Source: JAGNKE01 sp964583335
GTDB lineage: Bacteria; Pseudomonadota; Alphaproteobacteria; Micavibrionales; Micavibrionaceae
Length of the DNA stretch: 64,000 bases
Assembly: GCA_964583335.1 (NCBI GenBank)
Contig: CAZOVG010000002.1
Location: 1-64,000, forward strand
Reading direction: 5' to 3'
The notes beneath the pieces are model-generated. The model was not told the DNA's origin, searched no databases, and saw nothing but the letters and a program-made list of their open reading frames with translations. The translations under genes and the position numbers were made by a program. Numbering within the stretch: the first letter of the stretch is position 1; each line of letters begins with the position of its first letter. This document shows positions 39,867-47,989 of the stretch, piece after piece.

Positions 39867-41186
39867 ATGAAAAAGCAGAAAAAAGGCACTTCCAACACCA
39901 TGTGGGGCGGGCGGTTCGAGGACAAGCCCTCGGACATCATGGAGCAGATCAACGCCTCCATCGGCATCGACAAGCGCCTGTGGCGGCAGGATATCGCCGG
40001 GTCGATGGCGCATTGCGAGATGCTGGCTGCGCAGGGGATCATCCCCAAGGCCGACGCCAAGAAGATTCTGAAGGGTCTGGAGCAGATCGAGCGGGAGATC
40101 GAGACGGGCGCGTTCACCTTCAAGCGGGAGCTGGAGGACATTCATATGAATGTCGAGGCGCGGCTTAAGGAGATTATCGGGGACGCGGCGGGCAAGCTAC
40201 ATACCGCGCGGTCGCGCAACGATCAGGTGGCGACGGATTTCCGCCTGTGGGTGCGGGACGCGATCGACGAGATTTCCCTTCTGACCTGCGACCTCACCGA
40301 CACGCTCAAGGACCTTGCGAAAAAACACAAGAAGGATGCGATGCCGGGCTTTACGCATCTGCAGGCCGCGCAGCCCGTGACGCTGGGGATGCATCTGGAG
40401 GCTTACGTTCAAATGCTGGAGCGCGATCTGTCGCGCTTTTCGGATTGCCGGGCGCGGATGAACGAATGCCCGCTGGGTTCCGCCGCGCTGGCGGGAACGC
40501 CCTACCCTATCGACCGCAAGGCGACGGCGAAGGCATTGGGGTTCGACCGCCCCACGGCGAGTACGATGGACGGGGTTTCGGCGCGGGATTTCGCGGCGGA
40601 GTTCCTGTTCGCCTGCGCACAGTGCGGAGTGCATCTTTCGCGCCTGGCGGAGGAGATCATTCTCTGGTCCACCACGCAGTTCGGGTTCGTGAGGCTTTCG
40701 GATTCGTGGAGCACGGGCAGCTCGATCATGCCGCAGAAGAAAAACCCCGACGCGGCGGAGCTGATCCGGGGCAAGACCGGGCGGCTGCACGGGAACCTGA
40801 TCAACCTTCTGACGGTTCAGAAGGCGCTGCCGCTGGCCTATAACAAGGATTTGCAGGAAGACAAGGAGCCGGTGTTCGATTCCTTCGATACGCTTTCGCT
40901 GGGTCTGCAGGCCATGCGCGGAATGCTGGAGAGCGCGAGTTTTAACACGGCCCGGATGCTGGAAGCCGCCGAGGACGGGTTCACGACCGCCACGCGGCTG
41001 GCGGACTGGCTTGTGATGGAGTTGGGCATCCCCTTCCGGGAGGCGCACCATATCACCGGAACCATCGTGAAAATGGCGGAAAACAAGGGCTGCAAGCTGC
41101 ATGAACTCAAGCTTTCGGACATGCAGGGCGTCGAGAAGCGGATTACGCAGGACATTTTCCGTGTGTTAAGGGTTAAAAAGGTATAA
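39867..41186 (+). CDS. argH: argininosuccinate lyase
   Basis: 439 residues, slightly shorter than the usual 460. Motifs: TMWGGRFEDKPSDIMEQINASI, KLHTARSRNDQVATDFRLW, GFTHLQAAQPVTLG and the fumarase/lyase signature GSSIMPQKKNPDAAELIRGK. Splits argininosuccinate to arginine and fumarate. A polybasic start (MKKQKKGTS) precedes the conserved region. 11 bp before the next gene on the same strand. Confidence 0.95.
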   Translation: MKKQKKGTSNTMWGGRFEDKPSDIMEQINASIGIDKRLWRQDIAGSMAHCEMLAAQGIIPKADAKKILKGLEQIEREIETGAFTFKRELEDIHMNVEARLKEIIGDAAGKLHTARSRNDQVATDFRLWVRDAIDEISLLTCDLTDTLKDLAKKHKKDAMPGFTHLQAAQPVTLGMHLEAYVQMLERDLSRFSDCRARMNECPLGSAALAGTPYPIDRKATAKALGFDRPTASTMDGVSARDFAAEFLFACAQCGVHLSRLAEEIILWSTTQFGFVRLSDSWSTGSSIMPQKKNPDAAELIRGKTGRLHGNLINLLTVQKALPLAYNKDLQEDKEPVFDSFDTLSLGLQAMRGMLESASFNTARMLEAAEDGFTTATRLADWLVMELGIPFREAHHITGTIVKMAENKGCKLHELKLSDMQGVEKRITQDIFRVLRVKKV

Positions 41187-41196
41187 TTTCCGCTGT

Positions 41197-41982
41197 ATGA
41201 ACCCTCGGAAACCGACACAGGACGAGCTTTTACAATCGGCGCGCAACGTGGCGAGCAATATCTGCGCGTTCGCGGAGACGGTGCAGCAGCGCGGGGAGAC
41301 GATGGCGGACAACATGGAGGCCATCGACTACCAACTCGATTGCTCCTATGACGAATTCATCGCCCTTCTGAGCCGCGCGGGCCTCGCGACGCCCGAGGCT
41401 TCGCTGAAGGCCCCGGATGAGGATTTGCGGAGCAAGGTTGACCCGCATCTGGCCGATCTGGGACTCACGGTGGACAAGGTCTATCAGGACGCGCGGGCGG
41501 GCCGCACGTTTCTGGCGCGGACGCTTTGGGCGACCATGCGCGACGCGCCGGAGTTTCCGCAGGACGCCAGCGCGGATTACGACTCGCTGCATTATTCGTT
41601 CGAATTTCTGGGGATCGCGCCGGGATCGCCGGAGATGTGCGCCCTTTTGGAGACCACGCCCGAGCAATTCCGCCGCGTGGACCAGAAATACGCCAAGGAA
41701 AGCGTCTATGAAGACCTGCTGTTCCGCCAGTCGATGATGAATTTCGCGATGATGAAAACGATGTCGCCGGGGCGGCCCGACGTGAAGCTTTCGGACCTCT
41801 TTAAGACCGCGCGGGAATATGACGAGATGTATGACCGGAACTTTGCCGATTTCGAGCAGGAAACCGCCAAGACGATCAAGCGCTCGGGCCTGAGCGAGGC
41901 GGAGATGACGTTTTACATTCTTGCGCGGCTGGAGGGTGACGGGCGGCTGCCCGGGGCCGACCCGCGCACGCCTTTGAACTGA
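41197..41982 (+). CDS. unknown helical protein, paralog A
   Basis: 261 residues, no signal or membrane segment. Clear paralog of the next gene: both have an N-terminal helix, an ASADYDSLHYSFEFLGIAPGSPEMCALLETTPEQF block (about 130-165) and a C-terminal segment ending in EFEIMFYxxxRFQMAGLP / EAEMTFYILARLEGDGRLP. The YDSLHYS-FLGI-P-SPEM signature is not one I recognise. Sits directly after argH, same strand. Confidence 0.7.
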   Translation: MNPRKPTQDELLQSARNVASNICAFAETVQQRGETMADNMEAIDYQLDCSYDEFIALLSRAGLATPEASLKAPDEDLRSKVDPHLADLGLTVDKVYQDARAGRTFLARTLWATMRDAPEFPQDASADYDSLHYSFEFLGIAPGSPEMCALLETTPEQFRRVDQKYAKESVYEDLLFRQSMMNFAMMKTMSPGRPDVKLSDLFKTAREYDEMYDRNFADFEQETAKTIKRSGLSEAEMTFYILARLEGDGRLPGADPRTPLN

Positions 41983-41995
41983 TTGAGGGCCGGAG

Positions 41996-42766
41996 ATGAA
42001 CACACAAGACGCCCCGAACCCGGAGATGATCGAAGCCCTGCATGACATTGCCGGGAATATCCGGACTCTCGCACGCGAGATCGAGGACGGACGGACCGCG
42101 CCGGTCGAACGGTTCGATTACCTCAACAACGCTACTTACGAGGCTCTGCTCTCCCCGCTTATTGAAGACGGCCTCGCCGAGGCGGAGGATTGCGACCGTC
42201 CGCCGACCGAAGCCTTACGGGCGCGGGTGAACCCCCTGCTGGCGGGAGCCGATACGACCATCGACGCGCTTTATGCCGATGCGCGGACAGGCCGGATGTT
42301 TGTTTTGCGCAATGCGTGGAATGAGATGAAGGCCCATCCGCAGTATCCTGAGCAAGCCTCGGGCACGTACGATTCCCTGCACTATTCCCTCAAATTTCTC
42401 GGGATCGAGCCGCGTTCCCCTGAGATGTACGCACTGCTTGAGACGGACGAGGCCGAGTTTACGAAGCTTGATAAGGAATACGCGCTGTCTACCATCTATG
42501 AAGAAATTCAGGATAATCACGCGCTGATGAGTTTGACTCTGGGGCGGCTGGCGCTGGAACACGCGCACGAAGGCGAGGCCGGCGAGCAGAGAATCGCGCA
42601 GGAGTTCGAATCCCGCGTGAACAAGGGGCTGCGGATCGTGCTTGAGGATATCGACGCGATCAAGGCGCGCTCGGGGGTTCAGGAGTTCGAAATCATGTTT
42701 TACGTCAATACGCGCTTTCAGATGGCCGGGCTGCCGCTTCAGGACGGGCCGGCGGCGCTTCAATAG
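41996..42766 (+). CDS. unknown helical protein, paralog B
   Basis: 256 residues, 13 bp after its paralog. Shared block YDSLHYSLKFLGIEPRSPEMYALLETDEAEF; both start with a short acidic helix. High Glu/Ala content, no recognised catalytic motif. The gene pair is placed between argH and yejF, so it may be part of the same transcript. Confidence 0.7.
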   Translation: MNTQDAPNPEMIEALHDIAGNIRTLAREIEDGRTAPVERFDYLNNATYEALLSPLIEDGLAEAEDCDRPPTEALRARVNPLLAGADTTIDALYADARTGRMFVLRNAWNEMKAHPQYPEQASGTYDSLHYSLKFLGIEPRSPEMYALLETDEAEFTKLDKEYALSTIYEEIQDNHALMSLTLGRLALEHAHEGEAGEQRIAQEFESRVNKGLRIVLEDIDAIKARSGVQEFEIMFYVNTRFQMAGLPLQDGPAALQ

Positions 42767-42811
42767 CGAATACGCCCTTTTCTCGCCTTTCAAAACCTAT
42801 ATAGTGGCGTG

Positions 42812-44431
42812 ATGTTCGAACCGCTTCTCCAGATCCAAAATCTGTGCGTCGATTTCAAGACCCCGGCGGGGCAGTTTTCCGCCGTGAAGAAGGTCAGCTT
42901 CGGCATCGGCAAGGGCGAGACCGTGGCCGTGGTGGGCGAGTCGGGCTCCGGCAAGTCGGTGACGGCGCTGTCGGTCATGCGGCTTTTGCCCGCCGCCGCC
43001 ACGCAGCACAGCCCGGACACGCGCATTCTGTTCGAGGGCAAGGATCTTCTGAGCCTCAAAGACAAGGATATGTGCGCCATTCGCGGGCGACGGATCGGGA
43101 TGATCTTTCAAGAGCCGCTGACCGCGCTCAACCCGCTGCACACGATCGAGCGGCAGGTGGGCGAGGTTTTGAAAATTCATCAGGGGATGAATAACGCACA
43201 GACACGTGCGCGGGTTCTGGAACTCATGGATCTAGTCGGGCTTTCGAATATGAAGGGCCGGATGGATTCCTATCCGCACCAGCTTTCGGGCGGGCAGCGG
43301 CAGCGCGTGATGATCGCGATGGCGCTGGCGAACAACCCGTCCTTGCTGATCGCGGACGAACCGACGACTGCGCTGGATGTCACCATACAGGCGCAGATCC
43401 TTGAGCTTTTGGAGGAATTGCAGACCCGGCTCGGCATGGCGCTGATGCTGATTTCCCACGATCTTTCGGTGGTGCGGAAGATGGCGGATAAAATCTGCGT
43501 CATGAAAAGCGGCGAGTTGGTCGAGATGCAGCCCACGGAGCTTTTGTTTGAAAAGCCGCAGCACGATTACACGAAAAAGCTTCTGGCCGCGCAGCCCGCC
43601 GGGCGCGTCAAGCCCGCCGACCCTGCCGCGCCCGCGATTTTGGAGGGGCAGAACGTCAAGGTCTATTTCCCGAGGCGGAAAAGCTTTTTCGGAAAGCCGC
43701 TGGATTTTGTGAAGGCGGTGGACGATGTGAGCCTCACGCTGCGGCGCGGGCATACGCTGGGCGTGGTCGGCGAATCCGGTTCGGGCAAGACGACGCTGGC
43801 GCTCGCGATGATCCGCATGCTGCCCAGCACGGGGACCATCGTCTTCACCGGGCAGAACGTGTCGGCGCTCTCGCGCCAGCAGATGCGGCCCTTGCGTTCC
43901 AAGATGCAGATCGTGTTTCAGGACCCGTTCGGCTCTCTCTCCCCGCGTATGAGCGTGGCGCAGATCATCGACGAGGGGCTGGCGCTGCACAAGCGCGGGC
44001 TGTCGAAGGAACAGCGGGACGCGCTGGTCGTGGAGGCGCTCAAGGACGTGCATATGGACCCGGAGACGCGCCACCGCTATCCGCATGAATTTTCAGGCGG
44101 GCAGCGGCAACGCGTGGCGATCGCGCGGGCGCTCGTTCTGGCCCCGGATTTCGTGGTCCTGGACGAGCCGACTTCCGCGCTCGATGTCTCGGTGCAGGCG
44201 GAGATCGTCGATCTGCTGCGCGAATTACAGCAAAAACACGGGCTATCCTATTTGTTCATCAGCCACGATCTGCGGGTCGTGCGGGCCATGTGCCATGAGG
44301 TTCTGGTGATGAAGGACGGGAAAATCGTCGAGGCCGGGACCGTGGATCATATCTTCGAGCGGCCGCAGCAGGACTACACCAAGACTCTGATCGACGCGGC
44401 GCTCAACCTTAAGACCCGCGCGGCGGGGTAG
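42812..44431 (+). CDS. yejF: peptide ABC transporter ATP-binding protein, YejF-like
   Basis: 539 residues with two ABC domains. First: GESGSGKSVTALSVM (Walker A), QLSGGQRQRVMIAMAL (signature), LLIADEPTTALDV (Walker B). Second: GESGSGKTTLALAMI, EFSGGQRQRVAIARAL, FVVLDEPTSALDV. This fused double-ABC form is typical of YejF, which powers YejB/YejE. Its partners lie 25 kb upstream. ATG 42812 is used; a GTG 3 bp earlier is possible. Confidence 0.93.
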   Translation: MFEPLLQIQNLCVDFKTPAGQFSAVKKVSFGIGKGETVAVVGESGSGKSVTALSVMRLLPAAATQHSPDTRILFEGKDLLSLKDKDMCAIRGRRIGMIFQEPLTALNPLHTIERQVGEVLKIHQGMNNAQTRARVLELMDLVGLSNMKGRMDSYPHQLSGGQRQRVMIAMALANNPSLLIADEPTTALDVTIQAQILELLEELQTRLGMALMLISHDLSVVRKMADKICVMKSGELVEMQPTELLFEKPQHDYTKKLLAAQPAGRVKPADPAAPAILEGQNVKVYFPRRKSFFGKPLDFVKAVDDVSLTLRRGHTLGVVGESGSGKTTLALAMIRMLPSTGTIVFTGQNVSALSRQQMRPLRSKMQIVFQDPFGSLSPRMSVAQIIDEGLALHKRGLSKEQRDALVVEALKDVHMDPETRHRYPHEFSGGQRQRVAIARALVLAPDFVVLDEPTSALDVSVQAEIVDLLRELQQKHGLSYLFISHDLRVVRAMCHEVLVMKDGKIVEAGTVDHIFERPQQDYTKTLIDAALNLKTRAAG

Positions 44432-44908
44432 GTTCATCCGCTCTGCTGATTTAAAAAAACACGACGATCACTGCGCGCACGACGCGGGCGGCGGCCCCTT
44501 TGGTCATTGCGAGGAGGCCGGAGGCCGACGCGGCAATCTATCCAGAGGCATCCCGATAGGAATCGCAAAGACGCGAAGACGCGAAGCTTTCTGTGGAACA
44601 CGACGATTTTAAAGTTATGTCATTCCTGCGGAAGCAGGAACCTCGGGAGACTTCTCTCAGTTTGAAACACAACGAACACAACGCGAGCGGCGGTTTTATT
44701 CGTCATGCTGAGGCGAAGGCCGGAATCCATGGAAAGGGTCTCACTGGATCCCCGCCTGCGCGGGGATGCCGCTTATTTTTTCGCAATTAACCCGCAAAGC
44801 ATCCCCGTGTAAACGGGGATTCAGAGATTGTCCCTACCGGATCCCTGCTTTCGCAGGGATGACAAGGACGGGACGCGGGGATGACTAGGGGAAGCGCGGG
44901 ATAGAGAA
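44432..44908. repeat. composite intergenic repeats, copy 2
   Basis: A 477-bp gap without a gene. 44502-44693 nearly duplicates 63-253. It is followed by the three-hairpin unit: CCCCGC-CTGC-GCGGGG (44750-44765), ATCCCCGT-GTAA-ACGGGGAT near 44802-44821, CCCTGC-TTTC-GCAGGG near 44845-44860, then ATGACAAGGACGGG. Confidence 0.8.
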
Positions 44909-45736
44909 TCACTTCGCCGGAACGAGCTCGGGGGTGACGCCGATTTCCGGCTCCCCTTCCCATGAAAAGGGCTTCCAGTTTTCGTGCGGTGTGGCGAGGC
45001 GGTCGGCGACCGCCGTCCAGACATCAAGGTTCACGATCATGCCGCAATGGCTGCCCTCCACCTCGACATTTTCCGCCTTGTGACCCTTTTTGCCGCCCCA
45101 CGGGTTGACGGCAGCCTTGGGAGCGACCACGCCGTCCGTGTAGGAGAAGAAGGAGGTTACGGCGGCCTCGGGCGGGCCCTCCTTCATGTAACCGGCCAGT
45201 TCCTCGACCAGGTCGTCGTCGTTGGGGTTTAAAAATTCGTAAGCGCCGTAGATCAGGCGGTTCGCGCCGCCCCGGAGTTGGGCCACGCCGAAGGGGCTGC
45301 CCATCGTCACGAGGCGTTCCACCTTATCGGGGTGGCGGTAACTTAAGAGCAGGCCCTGAATCCCGCCGAGGCTGTGGCCCGCGATCGAGACCTTTTGGCC
45401 GTGACGGTCCGCCATGCGCACGAGGCGCTCCTCCATCCGGTCGATGATATGGCCCCGGACGCCGAGGTTGAAGCCGATATCGGGGTCGAAGCTGTTATGG
45501 CCCAGATCGTCGAGATGGCGACGCATGGTCCAGGTCGTCAGATCGTGCATCCCGAAGCCTTGGACCACTAGAACGGGGCTTCCCTGCGCCTCCGGGCCGG
45601 GCTGTTTGCCGAACACCAACGAAGGCAGGGTTTTATAGGCGGCAGAGCGGGCCAGCTCGAAGCCCGTCCGAACGCCCTCCGTGGCGCCGTGGATCAGGTC
45701 CGGCCCGGGGATTTTCGGGGGTTTTCTGCCTGCCAT
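44909..45736 (-). CDS. alpha/beta-hydrolase, lipase-like
   Basis: 275 residues, no signal peptide. VLVVQGFGMHD (oxyanion strand), VSIAGHSLGGIQGLLLSYRHPDKVERLVTMGSPFG with the GHSLGG nucleophile and a late EGSHCGMI with the probable catalytic His; Asp in FFSYTDGVVAP. Resembles cytosolic lipase/esterases that act on acyl chains, possibly polyhydroxybutyrate-related, but not specific. Isolated, with repeats downstream of its 3' end. Confidence 0.75.
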   Translation of the reverse strand: MAGRKPPKIPGPDLIHGATEGVRTGFELARSAAYKTLPSLVFGKQPGPEAQGSPVLVVQGFGMHDLTTWTMRRHLDDLGHNSFDPDIGFNLGVRGHIIDRMEERLVRMADRHGQKVSIAGHSLGGIQGLLLSYRHPDKVERLVTMGSPFGVAQLRGGANRLIYGAYEFLNPNDDDLVEELAGYMKEGPPEAAVTSFFSYTDGVVAPKAAVNPWGGKKGHKAENVEVEGSHCGMIVNLDVWTAVADRLATPHENWKPFSWEGEPEIGVTPELVPAK

Positions 45737-46027
45737 CGTACGGTCCCTCCTGCCTGCCGTTTTGCCCTTTTCCGGGCGGCTTTTTGCGCTTTTTTTTGAT
45801 TTATCGTATAATGAGAGGGTTCGAAGAGGCCACCGGATTATGTGCTGCGGCGCGGCATCCCCGCCCTTTATCAGGGCCCCAGAGCGAAAATTTTTCTTTT
45901 TTTTTGCCTTCGGGGGTGTTAAGACACTGGCAACCGGAACGGAATTACGATAGAACTCTGCGTTCTTAGTGGTCTTTTTATTTGCCCTGAGGGGCCGGAA
46001 ACAACAGATTTTAAGGAGTGATGACCT

Positions 46028-46234
46028 TTGGTTAGTGTAAGTGTCAAGGATAACAACGTCGATCAGGCGCTGCGCGTTCTGAAGAAAAAAATGCAGCGCG
46101 AAGGCCTTTTCCGCGAGATGAAGCTCCGCCGCAACTACGAGAAGCCCTCCGAGAAGAAGGCCCGCGAGAAGGCCGAGGCCGTCCGCCGTTTCCGCAAGAT
46201 GGAGCGCAAGAAGCGCGACCGCGAAGGTTACTAG
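46028..46234 (+). CDS. rpsU: 30S ribosomal protein S21 (bS21)
   Basis: 68 residues: MVSVSVKDNNVDQALRVLKKKMQREGLFREMKLRRNYEKPSEKK..., full bS21. The only in-frame start giving the family N-terminus is TTG 46028; the AAGGAG at 46013-46018 lies 9 nt upstream. A four-codon ORF, ATG ACC TTT GGT TAG (46021-46035), overlaps the start in another frame. bS21 binds near the anti-Shine-Dalgarno on the 30S, and its limited start could be regulatory. Followed by a terminator. Confidence 0.93.
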   Translation: MVSVSVKDNNVDQALRVLKKKMQREGLFREMKLRRNYEKPSEKKAREKAEAVRRFRKMERKKRDREGY

Positions 46235-46260
46235 GCGCTGTTTCAGCGAGATTTTTAAGA

Positions 46261-46291
46261 GCCGCCGAAGTTACGATTCCGGCGGCTTTTT
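46261..46291 (+). terminator. rho-independent terminator after rpsU
   Basis: GCCGCCG (46261-46267) and CGGCGGC (46280-46286) form the stem, followed by TTTTT (46287-46291). Confidence 0.85.
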
Positions 46292-46424
46292 GCTGGCTTC
46301 CCGCGGTTCTGGCATGGTCTCTGCAGAATGTTCCGGGCCCGCCAAACGTTGTATTTTAAGGTAAGGCAGTGTAAAAAGCTTTAGCGCCCTGCGTGTTTGG
46401 TTTTGTTTTATTGAGGATAACGGT

Positions 46425-47963
46425 ATGAACCGGACGGTCTTGAGAGCACCCTTTTTTCTTTATCTTTTTGGCTTTGGCCTTTTGGGGATGAGCGGTTATG
46501 CGCTGGCTCAGAAAATCACGTGGGAATTCCATAAGTCTCTCACGGGCGCGTTCGATGTCCGCTTTCCGTCCAAATACAAGATCAAGTCCATTCCTTTGCG
46601 GATCGACGCAAAGACGGTTCTCTTCCGCAACGAAATTGTCGCCACGGTCGGAGACGGACCGGATGGCAAAGAAAACCAAAAAGTTTTTCTTGTTAAAGTT
46701 GACCAGAGCATGGGTTCGCTTCTGAAAGGCAAGCAAATCACGAAAATGCTGGAAGTCGATGCGTATAAGTACAAAAAAGCGGCGCAAAAAGCGGGCGGGG
46801 TAATGCTTGCAAACGAACAGTTTACCGTGGACGGCTTTAAGGGCCGGGAAATGTATATCACCTATGGCGACGGTGATGACAAGCAGGGTATGCGCGTCAA
46901 GATCATGTATACCGACATCTCGAGAGTGGAGATGCTCCTGACTGGACCGTCCAGCAGCATGTACGCGTTCAAGTCGAATGACTTTTTTGAATCTCTCAAA
47001 CTTTATGACGGGCCAGGAAAGATTGACGGAACCCCCGGTGAAAACTGGAAAGAGTACGAATCGCCTCTTGGGCTGTTTACCCTGATACTTCCGGATGCGG
47101 ATAATAGCTTTACTGCTGGGGCTCCGAAGTTTGCCAAAGAAAAAACAAAGGAAAGAGGGCGGTATGTGTTCATCGACCCCCTTCTCTCTTATCGGACGTT
47201 CTTCAATTTCTACGGCTATAAAATTGACGAGAGGATGAATTTCGATAAGGTCAAAACGCTTCTCCTGAGCGCACACGTCGCCCCTTACGCCGATAAAGTC
47301 CGTCTTGAGGATCTCAAGATCGACACCAAGACCGCAGAAGACGGTAGTTATGCCACGGTGACAACGCTTGTGCGCATGCGTCCGCTTGAAAAATATCCTT
47401 ATATCAACACGGTTCTGCTGCAGGCTATCTTCAACGATCACGGCGTCGTCGTTCTTGAATTTCTCGGGGCCAACACGCATGTCGATACGCCCCTTGGTAA
47501 GACTCTCTTCTCGCTCGTGAAGTTCCACCCGGAGAAATATTCCGAAGATCGGGCAGCAGGCTCCGACGCAGCGGGCGATGAAAAATCTCTCGATGCCGAA
47601 GACGAGCAGAGCGGCGATGAAGAGGTTATCATGGATGACTCCGAAGAGCAGACCGAAGGTCAAGAAGGCGCCGCCTCTGAGGATAAGACAACGTTAAAGG
47701 CCACGATCAAGCTGGGTGACAACGAAGCGGCGGCGGGTACGGGTACGGGCGCGGGCGCAACGAACGCTGGCGATGCCAAGGCCGCCGCCCCCGCTTCGGA
47801 GAACGCGAAGGCCGCTGATGCTCAAACGCAAGAGGCTGTTCCCGCCGTGACGCCGGCTTCCGGCGAAAACGGCTCCGGTGCAGAGACCGCAAAACCCCAA
47901 CAGGCCGCCCCTCCGGCTGCGCAGGCGAAGCCTGCCGCAGTGCCTCAAAATTCGGCGCCCTAA
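46425..47963 (+). CDS. secreted two-domain protein with acidic Ala-rich tail
   Basis: 512 residues. Signal peptide (VLRAPFFLYLFGFGLLGMSGYALAQ), two related domains of about 170 residues, each starting with a [WY]x[FY]xxxLGxFxxxxP pattern (ITWEFHKSLTGAFDVRFPSKYK and WKEYESPLGLFTLILPDADN), and from 370 an acidic then Ala/Gly/Pro-rich low-complexity tail (EDEQSGDEEVIMDDSEEQTEGQ, GTGTGAGATNAGDAKAAAP). No family recognised. Envelope location likely. Preceded by a 133-bp upstream gap. Confidence 0.65.
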   Translation: MNRTVLRAPFFLYLFGFGLLGMSGYALAQKITWEFHKSLTGAFDVRFPSKYKIKSIPLRIDAKTVLFRNEIVATVGDGPDGKENQKVFLVKVDQSMGSLLKGKQITKMLEVDAYKYKKAAQKAGGVMLANEQFTVDGFKGREMYITYGDGDDKQGMRVKIMYTDISRVEMLLTGPSSSMYAFKSNDFFESLKLYDGPGKIDGTPGENWKEYESPLGLFTLILPDADNSFTAGAPKFAKEKTKERGRYVFIDPLLSYRTFFNFYGYKIDERMNFDKVKTLLLSAHVAPYADKVRLEDLKIDTKTAEDGSYATVTTLVRMRPLEKYPYINTVLLQAIFNDHGVVVLEFLGANTHVDTPLGKTLFSLVKFHPEKYSEDRAAGSDAAGDEKSLDAEDEQSGDEEVIMDDSEEQTEGQEGAASEDKTTLKATIKLGDNEAAAGTGTGAGATNAGDAKAAAPASENAKAADAQTQEAVPAVTPASGENGSGAETAKPQQAAPPAAQAKPAAVPQNSAP

Positions 47964-47989
47964 ATTTTTTTTAATCGCTGAGTCAGGCG

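Noticed and set aside
45815..45845. tRNA-like GGTTCGAAG segment
   Set aside because: No acceptor stem, anticodon arm or CCA-adjacent pairing could be built around it.
45681..45953. 90-codon ORF upstream of rpsU
   Set aside because: Overlaps the hydrolase start and has no coding character.
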